In this document: positions 18,181 through 26,596 of the stretch, piece after piece
Position numbering within the stretch: position 1 is the first letter of the stretch
Layout of the letters: each line of letters opens with the position of its first letter
DNA from: Flammeovirga kamogawensis
GTDB lineage: Bacteria; Bacteroidota; Bacteroidia; Cytophagales; Flammeovirgaceae
Length of the DNA stretch: 64,000 nucleotides
Reading direction: 5' to 3'
Assembly (NCBI RefSeq): GCF_018736065.1
Contig: NZ_CP076128.1
Span: 1,488,001-1,552,000, forward strand
Program-made: the position numbers and the translations under genes
The notes under the pieces: generated by a model
What the model saw: the letters and a program-made list of their open reading frames with translations, nothing else
Told to the model about the DNA's origin: nothing
Database searches by the model: none

Positions 18181-18331
18181 ACACGATTGAAAAACAAGCA
18201 ACCCATTAACAACAAGGACCAAGATTTAAAGGATTAAAAGATTATGAAGATTTTATAAGTAGATCTAGCATGTTTCAGAAGTCCCATCATTTACAACATT
18301 ACATTGAAAAGCAACGTAACGAGCATCTCAA

Positions 18332-18507
18332 AACGTCCTTGAAGACAAAAGCGTCAAGAATTTATGAAGTGAAATCGATTAGAGGAATTCATTGTTTGAG
18401 GCTTTAGCCGAGTTTGAATTACTCCGATGAAACGAAATAAATTTAGCTTTTGAATTCACAGACTAGCTTTTTTTGCTTCGTTTTTTCAGCAATGGAAAAA
18501 ATGAAGA
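18332..18507 (+). repeat. structured 177-bp repeat, copy R8
   Basis: Third tandem copy. The spacer before it (18181-18331) matches the flanks of R1 and R3, with ATCTAGCATGTTTCAGAAG and GAAAAGCAAC segments. The ~225 bases after it, up to the winged-helix gene, contain no recognisable gene and a small TGGC-GAA-GCCA hairpin near 18669. Confidence 0.9.
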
Positions 18508-18734
18508 TCAACCACGATTGACAAGCAAGCAACCCATTAAAACACCCCTAACAAAAATTACGAGTAAAAAAAATACTCACACCCTTGGAAAACAAAAAAA
18601 AACCACACAAATTTACGCTCGTTACGAAATAGAGGTCATACAAAAAGAAAAAACTGTGTGACTGACGTGGCGAAGCCATGCCCGGTACAAACTAAATAAT
18701 AAATAAAACAAAGGAACAAACTACTCTTAATCAC

Positions 18735-19268
18735 TTGCTAGACGCACTAATAACTTCAAAAACCCGCCTTAAATTACTCCTAAAGTTCTTTATCAATCCT
18801 ACAAACACATCTTACCTTAGAGGGTTAGCCACTGAATTTTCAGAATCTACCAATTCTGTACGTGTGGAGCTGAACCGTTTGGAAAAAGCAGACATGCTGA
18901 TGTCTTTTGTAGAAGGAAATAAAAAGCTTTTCAAGGCCAACACCAAGCACCCTTTATATACAGACATACAAACCATTGTATTAAAATATGTAGGTATTGA
19001 TGCTATCATTGAAAAGGTATTAAACAACCTTGGTGAAGTACAAAAGGTATTTTTAGTAGGCGATCTAGCCAATGGCATCAATAACAAAACCATTGAGTTA
19101 TTGATTGTAGGCGAAGTAAATGAAGAGTATCTGCAATCGACCATCCATAAAGTAGAGAATACAATCAAGCGTTCGATACGCTATACCATAGAAAGTATTC
19201 CTCTATTTAACGAACATTCTTTGCCTGTCCCCTCATTAAAAATTTGGGAAGATACAAATGCAAACTAA
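18735..19268 (+). CDS. winged-helix regulator at the head of the polysaccharide operon
   Basis: A 177-residue protein starting at a TTG codon. Residues ~5-65 form an ArsR-like winged helix (ITSKTRLKLLLKFFINP, then SYLRGLATEFSESTNSVRVELNRLEKADML). The C-terminal part resembles a truncated nucleotidyltransferase-like domain (VQKVFLVGDLANGINNKTIELLIVG) without a visible catalytic DxD. Genes of this architecture commonly precede UpxY/NusG-like genes in Bacteroidota polysaccharide loci. Its 3' end overlaps the antiterminator gene by 11 bases. It is probably a local regulator; the ligand is unknown. No TAnnTTTG box was found directly upstream. Confidence 0.75.
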   Translation: MLDALITSKTRLKLLLKFFINPTNTSYLRGLATEFSESTNSVRVELNRLEKADMLMSFVEGNKKLFKANTKHPLYTDIQTIVLKYVGIDAIIEKVLNNLGEVQKVFLVGDLANGINNKTIELLIVGEVNEEYLQSTIHKVENTIKRSIRYTIESIPLFNEHSLPVPSLKIWEDTNAN

Positions 19269-19761
19269 CACACAATCAATACAATGGATGGCGATCTACA
19301 CGAAACCTCGTGCAGAAAAAAAAGTAGCAGAGCGCCTCGCAGATAGAGGTTATGAAGTCTACTGCCCTACTTACACCACTCTTCGCCAATGGAGCGACCG
19401 TAAAAAAAAGGTTACGCTCCCCGCAATTCCCTCTTATGTATTTATTAGAATTCAAGAAAATCTCCGTTGGGAGGCCTTGAAAGATCCTGCTGCCTTAAAC
19501 TTTGTTTTCTGGCAAGGGAAACCGGCTGTTCTTAGAGATGAGCACATAGAAGCGTTTCAACGTTTTATGGGTGAGCTTTCTGATACAAGTACAGTAAATA
19601 TGGCAGATCTCACTTCTGGCGATCGTGTACTCATTAAAAAAGGAAACTTTGATGGTACTGAAGCCAATGTTTTAAAGATAAATAAAAAAGATATCACACT
19701 TATATTACCTGAATTGGGAATTAAGTTGGTATGTCAACATGAAGATATAGATACGCTCTAA
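19258..19761 (+). CDS. UpxY-type NusG-like transcription antiterminator
   Basis: A 167-residue NusG paralogue. The NGN domain reads WMAIYTKPRAEKKVAERLADRGYEVYCP, with the usual YTKPRAEKK, then LPSYVF-like residues (AIPSYVFIRI). A short C-terminal KOW domain follows (DLTSGDRVLIKKGNFDGTEA). In Bacteroidota, such proteins act locus by locus to let RNA polymerase read through long capsule or exopolysaccharide operons. The ~24-kb run of co-directional genes downstream is exactly such a target. It overlaps the winged-helix gene and is followed by hairpin S4 and repeat R9, which could be the pause or loading region. Confidence 0.9.
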   Translation: MQTNTQSIQWMAIYTKPRAEKKVAERLADRGYEVYCPTYTTLRQWSDRKKKVTLPAIPSYVFIRIQENLRWEALKDPAALNFVFWQGKPAVLRDEHIEAFQRFMGELSDTSTVNMADLTSGDRVLIKKGNFDGTEANVLKINKKDITLILPELGIKLVCQHEDIDTL

Positions 19762-19764
19762 TCC

Positions 19765-19810
19765 TCCTTATCATCAACCCAAGACTTAAGATATAGGCTG
19801 ATGATAAGGA
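19765..19810. repeat. S-family hairpin S4 after the antiterminator gene
   Basis: TCCTTATCATCA (19765-19776) and TGATGATAAGGA (19799-19810) are perfect 12-bp inverted arms around the S-family core (CCCAAGACTTAAGATATAGGC). It has no T-run, so it is not a standard terminator. It lies 3 bases after the nusG-like stop codon. Confidence 0.75.
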
Positions 19811-19858
19811 GAGAATGAAGCTCGTAGAAAAAAAACAAAGGTCACAATTTATAACAAA

Positions 19859-20035
19859 CAGCCTTGAAGGCAAAAGCGTTTAAAATTTATTAAAAAGAAA
19901 GCGAATAGTACAATTCACTGTTTGAGGCCTTAGCCGAGTTTGAATTGTTCCGCTTTACTAAAAATAAATTTAGCTTTTGAATTCCAAGCTTAGCTTTTTT
20001 TACTTCGTTTTTGCAGCAATGGAAAAAATGAAGAA
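19859..20035 (+). repeat. structured repeat, divergent copy R9 abutting wecB
   Basis: A divergent copy with paired substitutions: ACAATTC 19910-19916 with GAATTGT 19942-19948, and AAAGCG 19898-19903 with CGCTTT 19951-19956 (ATCG/CGAT in the others). Its right end, GCAATGGAAAAAATGAAGAA, lies 8 bases upstream of the wecB ATG and supplies an in-frame ATG. Confidence 0.88.
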
Positions 20036-20042
20036 AACTACC

Positions 20043-21176
20043 ATGCAAAAAATATTACTCGTTTTCGGAACCCGACCAGAAGCTATAAAAATGGCACCTC
20101 TAGTCAAAGAATTTCAAAAAGATCAAGGAAATTTTGATACAAAGGTTTGTGTAACCGCACAACACCGAGAAATGCTTGATCAAGTATTAGAATTCTACGA
20201 AATTACTCCAGATTACGATTTGGATTTAATGAAACCCAATCAGAATCTATTTACACTAACTGCCGACATTATTACGGGTATGAAACCCATCTTAGATGAA
20301 TTTCAGCCTGATCATGTTTTTGTACATGGAGATACAACGACAACCATGGCGACAAGTTTAGCTGCTTTTTATGGTGGTGCAAAAGTAAGTCACATTGAAG
20401 CAGGGTTAAGAACGTACAATAAGCTTTCACCTTTCCCTGAAGAAATCAATAGACAAATTACTGGACGTATTGCTGATTATAATTTCGCCCCTACTAAAAC
20501 ATCAGAGGAGAATTTATTATCAGAAAAGACACCTGCAGAAAATATATTGGTAACTGGTAATACCGTAATTGATGCACTTTACTTTAGTGTAGAGAAAGTG
20601 AATCAATTAGAAAACCACCCTGAAATTGAAAAATTAAAAAACTTAGTAGATACTTCTAAAGATCTTGTGCTTGTTACAGGACACCGTAGAGAAAATCACG
20701 GACAAGGTTTCTTAAATATTTGCCAAGCATTAAAAAATATAGCAGAACAGTCGGATGCACAAATCATCTACCCTGTTCACTTAAATCCGAATGTACAAAA
20801 ACCAGTCTACGAAATACTATCTGACGTAGACAATGTACATTTAATAGATCCACTATCGTACCCTTCATTTGTATGGTTAATGGACAAAGCAAAACTAATT
20901 GTAACCGATAGTGGTGGCGTTCAAGAAGAAGCTCCTTCTCTAGGTAAACCTGTATTAGTGATGCGAGACACTACAGAAAGACCTGAAGCAGTAGATGCAG
21001 GAACAGTAATTCTTGTAGGCACAAACACAGAAAAAATCACTTCAGAAGGACTGGACCTCCTAATAAATGAAGAACGCTACAAACAGATGAGCCAATTACA
21101 CAATCCTTACGGAGATGGTAAAGCAAGTCAGAGAGTTGTAAACTTCATGAGAGAACTAGAGGTAGTCCCACATTAA
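20043..21176 (+). CDS. wecB: UDP-N-acetylglucosamine 2-epimerase
   Basis: Converts UDP-GlcNAc to UDP-ManNAc. With the ATG at 20043 the protein is 377 residues, the usual WecB length, and opens KILLVFGTRPEAIKMAPLV, the family signature. Other marks are VHGDTTTTMA, HIEAGLRTY, PFPEEINRQ, TGHRRENHG and the TDSGGVQEEAPSLGKPVLVMR block (part: DSGGVQEEAPSLGKP). An in-frame ATG at 20019 inside repeat R9 would add eight residues (MEKMKKTT) and cannot be excluded. It is the first sugar gene of the operon; wecC follows after S5. Confidence 0.95.
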   Translation: MQKILLVFGTRPEAIKMAPLVKEFQKDQGNFDTKVCVTAQHREMLDQVLEFYEITPDYDLDLMKPNQNLFTLTADIITGMKPILDEFQPDHVFVHGDTTTTMATSLAAFYGGAKVSHIEAGLRTYNKLSPFPEEINRQITGRIADYNFAPTKTSEENLLSEKTPAENILVTGNTVIDALYFSVEKVNQLENHPEIEKLKNLVDTSKDLVLVTGHRRENHGQGFLNICQALKNIAEQSDAQIIYPVHLNPNVQKPVYEILSDVDNVHLIDPLSYPSFVWLMDKAKLIVTDSGGVQEEAPSLGKPVLVMRDTTERPEAVDAGTVILVGTNTEKITSEGLDLLINEERYKQMSQLHNPYGDGKASQRVVNFMRELEVVPH

Positions 21177-21187
21177 GATATTCTAAT

Positions 21188-21218
21188 CATTATCATAAGC
21201 CCAGGACTTATGATAATG
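21188..21218. repeat. S-family hairpin S5 between wecB and wecC
   Basis: CATTATCATAAG (21188-21199) and CTTATGATAATG (21207-21218) form a perfect 12-bp stem around CCCAGGA. It has no T-run. It is an intra-operon hairpin with arms different from S4 but self-complementary. Confidence 0.75.
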
Positions 21219-21274
21219 GAACAAAATTAGTTCATACTATCTACGAAGAAAAATACTTAAAAAACTAAATAACA

Positions 21275-22477
21275 ATGAAAGTAACAGTAGTCGGCCTAGG
21301 ATATATCGGCCTCCCCACCGCAGCATTAATAACACAAAATAAAGTAGCTGTACATGGCGTAGACATCAATCAAAAGGTAGTAGACACCATTAACGCAGGA
21401 AAAATACATATTGTAGAACCAGAATTAGATACCGCTGTTGCCAATGCAGTAAAAGAAGGGTATTTAAAAGCAGGCACTACACCAATAGAAGGAGATGTTT
21501 ACCTTATTGTAGTTCCTACTCCATTTAAAGATAAAAACGAGCCTGATATTTCATTTGTAGAGGCCGCAACGAAAGCAGTATTGCCTTTATTAAAAGAAGG
21601 TGATTTATATATTATTGAATCCACTTCTCCTGTAGGTACTACAGAAAAAATGGCCAATCTTATCTATTCTGAAAGGGCTGAACTAAAAGACAAATTACAT
21701 ATTGCGTATTGTCCTGAACGTGTATTACCAGGTAATGTAATGTATGAGTTAGTGCATAACGATAGAGTAATTGGTGGTATTGACCAAAGTTCTACTCAAA
21801 AAGCAATTGACTTTTATGCCAATTTTGTAAAAGGACAATTACACCCTACCAATGCACGTACAGCAGAAATGTGTAAATTGGTAGAAAACTCATCTAGAGA
21901 TGTACAAATTGCTTTTGCTAACGAGTTATCTTTAATCTGTGATAAAGCAGATATCAATGTTTGGGAATTGATTGAATTGGCCAACAAACACCCTCGTGTA
22001 AATATTTTACAGCCAGGTTGTGGTGTGGGCGGACACTGTATTGCAGTAGACCCATACTTTATTGTAGCAGATTACCCTATGGAATCTCAGATAATTGGTA
22101 AAGCTCGTGAGATCAATAACTATAAAGCTTTCTGGTGTGCGGAGAAAATCAAAACAGCAAAACTAGAATTTGAATTAAAGCACGGTCGCAAACCATCTGT
22201 TGCTTTAATGGGCTTAGCGTTTAAACCAAATATTGATGATTTAAGAGAGGCTCCAGCTAAATACATTGCTCAGAAGGTGTTACAAGATGCTAACCAAGAG
22301 GTGCATTATATAGTAGAGCCTAACGTTGTGGAACATCCAGTTTATAAATTAACAGATTATAAAGTTGCTGCAGAAAAAGCGGATATTATTGCTTATTTAG
22401 TTGCTCATGATGAGTTTAAGGATTTAGTTGTGAATACGAATGCAACTGTTTTGGATTTCTGTGGGATTAAGAAGTAA
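21275..22477 (+). CDS. wecC: UDP-N-acetyl-D-mannosamine dehydrogenase
   Basis: Oxidises UDP-ManNAc, made by WecB, to UDP-ManNAcA with NAD. The 400-residue protein opens VTVVGLGYIGLPTAALI (Rossmann GxGxxG). It has the TSPVGTTEKMA segment, a YCPERVLPGN block, the conserved Lys/Asn helix (CKLVENSSRDVQIAFANEL), and the catalytic cysteine in PGCGVGGHCIAVDPYF. The pairing with wecB directly upstream supports ManNAcA rather than another uronate. The next gene starts on the base after its stop. Confidence 0.93.
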   Translation: MKVTVVGLGYIGLPTAALITQNKVAVHGVDINQKVVDTINAGKIHIVEPELDTAVANAVKEGYLKAGTTPIEGDVYLIVVPTPFKDKNEPDISFVEAATKAVLPLLKEGDLYIIESTSPVGTTEKMANLIYSERAELKDKLHIAYCPERVLPGNVMYELVHNDRVIGGIDQSSTQKAIDFYANFVKGQLHPTNARTAEMCKLVENSSRDVQIAFANELSLICDKADINVWELIELANKHPRVNILQPGCGVGGHCIAVDPYFIVADYPMESQIIGKAREINNYKAFWCAEKIKTAKLEFELKHGRKPSVALMGLAFKPNIDDLREAPAKYIAQKVLQDANQEVHYIVEPNVVEHPVYKLTDYKVAAEKADIIAYLVAHDEFKDLVVNTNATVLDFCGIKK

Positions 22478-23749
22478 ATGGAGATGAATATTAAGACTAA
22501 AAAATTAGGTATCATCGGTTTAGGTTATGTAGGCCTACCTCTAGCAGTAGAATTCGGTAAAAATGGTTATGAAGTTGTTGGCTTTGATATTAACCAACCA
22601 AGAATCCAAGAACTACAAAAAAATATTGATACAACATTAGAGGTTACCACTGAGGAGATGAAAGAAGCTAAAGGCTTATCTTATTCTTATAACCTAGATG
22701 ACATAAAAGACTGTGATATATACATTGTTACTGTCCCTACACCAATAGACCAATACAAAACACCAGACCTTACGCCACTTAAAAGAGCAAGTGAGACGGT
22801 TGGGAAAGTAATTTCTAAAGGGAACATTGTTATTTACGAATCTACAGTATACCCTGGGTGTACGGAAGAAGAATGTATTCCAGTGGTAGAAAAGACATCA
22901 AATTTAAAGTTCAATACAGGTTTCTTTGCAGGTTATTCTCCAGAAAGAATTAACCCAGGTGACCATGTACATAGAGTACATAACATCATGAAAGTAACTT
23001 CTGGTTCTACTCCAGAAATTGCTGATGTAGTAGACAGTCTATACGCTTCTATTGTGACGGTAGGAACACACAAAGCCTCTTGCTTAAAAGTGGCAGAAGC
23101 AGCGAAAGTGATTGAAAACTCTCAACGTGATTTAAATATTGCTTTTGTAAACGAGTTATCAAAGATATTTGACAAGGTAGGTATTGATACTTTAGAGGTA
23201 TTAGAAGCCGCAGGTACAAAGTGGAATTTCCTCCCTTTTCGTCCCGGTTTAGTTGGTGGACACTGTATCGGTGTTGATCCTTATTACCTTACGTATAAAT
23301 CTGAAGCATTAGGATATCATCCGGAAGTAATCTTAGCAGGTAGACGTATTAATGACAGTATGGGACCTCATGTAGCAAATCAAGTAATTAAATTGATGCT
23401 TAAAGAGGGACATGCTATTAAGAATAGTAAAGTATTGGTATTAGGTATCACATTTAAAGAAGATTGTCCTGATATTAGAAATTCTAGAGTTATTGATGTT
23501 ATCCGAGAATTTCAAGAATTTGGTGTTGATTTAGATGTTTATGATCCTTATGCTTCTAAAGAAGAGGTAAAAGCTGAATATGGTATTGATTTAATAGAGA
23601 TAATCTCTTCTGAATATAGTGCTATAGTTTTAACCGTTTCACATGCCGAATTTAAAAATTTAGATTGGGATGCTCTTAAATCGTCATCTACAATTATTTA
23701 TGATGTGAAAAGTGTATTACCAAAAGAACTTATTTCTGATAGATTATAA
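22478..23749 (+). CDS. UDP-HexNAc 6-dehydrogenase, TviB/WbpA-like
   Basis: A second nucleotide-sugar dehydrogenase of 423 residues. Motifs are GIIGLGYVGLPLAVEFG, YESTVYPGCTEEECIPV, FAGYSPERINPGD, the K-x-x-E-N-S-Q-R-D-L-N-I-A-F helix, and the catalytic LVGGHCIGVDPYYLTYK. The 'SPERINPGD...KVTSGSTPE' layout is that of the VipA/TviB/WbpA branch, which makes UDP-GlcNAcA or UDP-GalNAcA. Substrate choice is inference. An in-frame ATG two codons downstream (22484) is an equal start candidate. It shares an operon with wecC but is clearly a different subfamily. Confidence 0.85.
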   Translation: MEMNIKTKKLGIIGLGYVGLPLAVEFGKNGYEVVGFDINQPRIQELQKNIDTTLEVTTEEMKEAKGLSYSYNLDDIKDCDIYIVTVPTPIDQYKTPDLTPLKRASETVGKVISKGNIVIYESTVYPGCTEEECIPVVEKTSNLKFNTGFFAGYSPERINPGDHVHRVHNIMKVTSGSTPEIADVVDSLYASIVTVGTHKASCLKVAEAAKVIENSQRDLNIAFVNELSKIFDKVGIDTLEVLEAAGTKWNFLPFRPGLVGGHCIGVDPYYLTYKSEALGYHPEVILAGRRINDSMGPHVANQVIKLMLKEGHAIKNSKVLVLGITFKEDCPDIRNSRVIDVIREFQEFGVDLDVYDPYASKEEVKAEYGIDLIEIISSEYSAIVLTVSHAEFKNLDWDALKSSSTIIYDVKSVLPKELISDRL

Positions 23750-23752
23750 TTT

Positions 23753-24739
23753 ATGTATATTATTACATTAAAAAATAATAAATCTTTTATCTGTGATAAA
23801 AATGAAACCATTTTCGATGCAGCAAAAAAGAATAATATCTACCTTGAACACAGTTGCCTAAAAGCTCGATGTAGTGCTTGTAAAGTAAAAGTACTAGATG
23901 GTCAAACAATACAAATTGAAGATGATTTGATATTAACTGATTCAGAAAGAAAAGAAGGATATATTTTATCTTGTAATACAAAAGCATTATCTGATATCTC
24001 TTTAGATATAGAAGATTTAGGAGATATTGAACTTTATGAATCAAAAGTAGTTCCTACTAAAATAAACAAAATTGAACAGCTTACTAAGGATGTTATAAAA
24101 GTTATCCTCAGACTCCCCCCTACTGCCAATTTTCAATTTAATGCAGGACAATATATTAATTTGATAAAAGGGACTACAAAAAGAAGTTATTCTATTGCTG
24201 AAATTCTTAATGACAAATCTTTAGTTTTTTACATCAAGAACTATAAAGGTGGTGAAATGAGTCAGTATTGGTTTAATGAGGCGAAACCAAATGATTTATT
24301 AAGAATGGAAGGACCTTTAGGTTCATTTTTCTATCGACCAAAAGAAATTATTAAAGAACTAATCTTTTTAGGAACTGGAACTGGTATTGCTCCTATTAAT
24401 GCTATTCTTCAATATTTTGATAAAAATCCCGAACTAATTCAAAATAAAAGTGTCAATGTGTACTTCGGTGCAAGACATGAAGAAGACCTCTTTTGGTCAA
24501 ATAGCTTTAATACTATTGATATTACTTTTACACCTGTTTTATCTAAACCTCAAGGTAATTGGCCTGGAGAAAAAGGTTACGTACAAAATAGTTTACTACA
24601 AGATATATCCAATTTGAAAGAAGCTCAGGTATTTGCGTGTGGATCTGATCAGATGATTCAAGATGCCAAAGTACTTTTACTTGAAAATGGATTAGAAGAA
24701 TCAAATTTCTATGCAGATGCCTTTATCTGTACTAACTAA
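23753..24739 (+). CDS. ascD: CDP-6-deoxy-glucoseen reductase-like flavoprotein (E3/AscD)
   Basis: A 328-residue electron-transfer protein. A plant-type [2Fe-2S] ferredoxin domain comes first (Cys35-x4-Cys40-x2-Cys43, fourth Cys near residue 75 in YILSCNTKA). A ferredoxin-NADP reductase module follows, with the FAD motif RSYSIAE and the NAD-binding LGTGTGIAPINAIL and C-terminal YADAF. E3 passes electrons to the RfbH-type dehydrase (E1) in 3,6-dideoxyhexose synthesis. The adjoining rfbF, rfbG and rfbH genes make this specific role likely. In Salmonella this activity is called DdhD or RfbI. Confidence 0.9.
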   Translation: MYIITLKNNKSFICDKNETIFDAAKKNNIYLEHSCLKARCSACKVKVLDGQTIQIEDDLILTDSERKEGYILSCNTKALSDISLDIEDLGDIELYESKVVPTKINKIEQLTKDVIKVILRLPPTANFQFNAGQYINLIKGTTKRSYSIAEILNDKSLVFYIKNYKGGEMSQYWFNEAKPNDLLRMEGPLGSFFYRPKEIIKELIFLGTGTGIAPINAILQYFDKNPELIQNKSVNVYFGARHEEDLFWSNSFNTIDITFTPVLSKPQGNWPGEKGYVQNSLLQDISNLKEAQVFACGSDQMIQDAKVLLLENGLEESNFYADAFICTN

Positions 24740-24755
24740 TAATCATAAATAAAAC

Positions 24756-25529
24756 ATGAAAGCTGTTATTCTAGCAGGTGGTCTTGGTACTCGATTAAGT
24801 GAAGAGACTGTGACAAAGCCTAAACCTATGGTTGAAATAGGTGGAAAACCCATTCTATGGCATATTATGAAGATTTATTCGCATTATGGCATTAATGACT
24901 TTATAATCTGTTGTGGTTACAAAGGATATGTCATCAAAGAGTACTTTGCCAATTATTTCAATCACATGTCAGACATTACTTTCAATATGATTGATAATAA
25001 AATTGAAATACATGAGAAAAGAGCAGAACCTTGGACTATTACTTTAGTGGATACTGGTGATTCATCAATGACCGGAGGAAGATTAGGGCGTGTTGGGAAA
25101 TACTTAAAAGATGAAGATACTTTCTGTTTTACATACGGTGATGGTGTAGGTGATATTAATATCAAAGCATTGATTGATTTTCATCAATCACATGGAAAAG
25201 AGGCGACACTTACCGCTACTTTTCCTCCTGGTCGTTTTGGAGCTTTAGATATACAAGAAGGAGAAGTAAAACAATTTCAAGAAAAACCTAGAGGAGATGG
25301 AGCTCTGATAAATGGTGGGTTCTTTGTCTTATCACCTAATGTCTTAAAACGCATTGAAGGAGATGGTACTGTATGGGAACAAGAACCCTTAAAAGGTTTG
25401 GCGGCTGACGGACAATTAATGGCCTTTAAACATGAAGGTTTTTGGCAACCTATGGATACTTTAAGAGATAAAATGCATTTGGAAGAATTGTGGGAAACTA
25501 AAAAAGCACCTTGGAAATTATGGGTATAA
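24756..25529 (+). CDS. rfbF: glucose-1-phosphate cytidylyltransferase
   Basis: Makes CDP-glucose from glucose-1-phosphate and CTP, the entry to CDP-dideoxysugars. It is 257 residues, the standard length, opening KAVILAGGLGTRLSEETV-T-K-P-K-P-M-V-E-I-GGKPILWHIM. The nucleotide-binding loop GGLGTR, YGDGVGDI (metal Asp) and the FPPGRFGAL segment are all present. The stop overlaps the rfbG ATG by 10 bases, so the two are translationally coupled. Confidence 0.96.
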   Translation: MKAVILAGGLGTRLSEETVTKPKPMVEIGGKPILWHIMKIYSHYGINDFIICCGYKGYVIKEYFANYFNHMSDITFNMIDNKIEIHEKRAEPWTITLVDTGDSSMTGGRLGRVGKYLKDEDTFCFTYGDGVGDINIKALIDFHQSHGKEATLTATFPPGRFGALDIQEGEVKQFQEKPRGDGALINGGFFVLSPNVLKRIEGDGTVWEQEPLKGLAADGQLMAFKHEGFWQPMDTLRDKMHLEELWETKKAPWKLWV

Positions 25530-26596
25530 TCAAAGGACAAGTAAATCCTGAATTTTGGAAAGGAAAAAAAGTCTTTCTAACAGGTCATACAGGATTTAAA
25601 GGTAGTTGGTTGTCATTATGGTTACAATCTATGGGAGCTATTCTAAAAGGATATGCTCTTGAAGAGAATACAAACCCTGCACTTTTCTCTGTTGCAAACG
25701 TTGCTGATAATATGCAATCTGAAATTGGAGATATAAGAAATCTATCACAACTCAAACAGAGTATGGTAAGTTTCAATCCAGATATTTTGATTCATATGGC
25801 CGCTCAACCTTTAGTGAGATTATCTTATAAAGATCCTGTAGACACCTACTCTTCCAATGTGATGGGAACAGTAAATGTTTTAGAAGCTGCTAGATATTGT
25901 TTAAATCTTAAAGCAATAGTTTCTGTTACTACTGACAAATGCTATGAAAACAAAGAGTGGACTTGGGGTTATAGAGAAAATGAACCTATGGGTGGTCACG
26001 ACCCTTACTCCGGTAGTAAAGGTTGTGCTGAATTAGTGACTTCTTCTTTTAAAAGATCCTTTTATAATGGAGAAGACACCGCTAATCTTGCTTCAGCAAG
26101 AGCAGGAAATGTAATTGGTGGTGGAGACTGGGCTGATGATCGATTAATACCAGACATTCTTACTGCTTTTGAAAACAAGAAACCCGTAATTGTAAGAAAT
26201 CCTTTATCTACAAGGCCTTGGCAACATGTCTTAGAACCTCTTTCAGGTTATCTTGTACTTGCTGAACAACTTTTTGTGGATACTACTCTTGCAGAAGGAT
26301 GGAACTTTGGACCTATAGATGAAGATTGTAAATCCGTAGAATGGATTCTCAACAAAATGGTCAACTTATGGGGAGATGGAGCTTTATGGGAATTAGACAA
26401 AAATAGTCATCCTCATGAAGCCGGTTTCTTAAAATTAGATTGTTCTAAAGCCAAGAATAGCTTAAAATGGGAACCTAAATGGAGGTTGGAAAATACATTA
26501 TCATTGATCATCAATTGGCAACAGGCTTTTAGAAGTAATGCGAATATGCAAGATCAATGTATTCAAGAAATAGAAAAATATCAGAATTCAATATAA
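25520..26596 (+). CDS. rfbG: CDP-glucose 4,6-dehydratase
   Basis: Converts CDP-glucose to CDP-4-keto-6-deoxyglucose. It is an SDR-family protein of 358 residues from the ATG at 25520; a TTG nine bases earlier is less likely. It has the dinucleotide motif GHTGFKGSWLSLWL, the catalytic Y-S-G-S-K in DPYSGSKGCAEL, and the AGNVIGGGDWADDRLIPD substrate block. The stop overlaps the rfbH start (TAATG). Confidence 0.96.
   Translation: MGIIKGQVNPEFWKGKKVFLTGHTGFKGSWLSLWLQSMGAILKGYALEENTNPALFSVANVADNMQSEIGDIRNLSQLKQSMVSFNPDILIHMAAQPLVRLSYKDPVDTYSSNVMGTVNVLEAARYCLNLKAIVSVTTDKCYENKEWTWGYRENEPMGGHDPYSGSKGCAELVTSSFKRSFYNGEDTANLASARAGNVIGGGDWADDRLIPDILTAFENKKPVIVRNPLSTRPWQHVLEPLSGYLVLAEQLFVDTTLAEGWNFGPIDEDCKSVEWILNKMVNLWGDGALWELDKNSHPHEAGFLKLDCSKAKNSLKWEPKWRLENTLSLIINWQQAFRSNANMQDQCIQEIEKYQNSI

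Noticed and set aside
17674-18507. Regularly spaced repeats that could suggest a CRISPR array
   Set aside because: The period is ~328 bases, repeats are ~177 bases, the spacers are homologous to each other, and no cas genes are present.
18473-18661. 62-codon plus-strand frame
   Set aside because: It begins inside repeat R8 and is lysine-rich low-complexity; it is a by-product of the repeat and its AT-rich flank.
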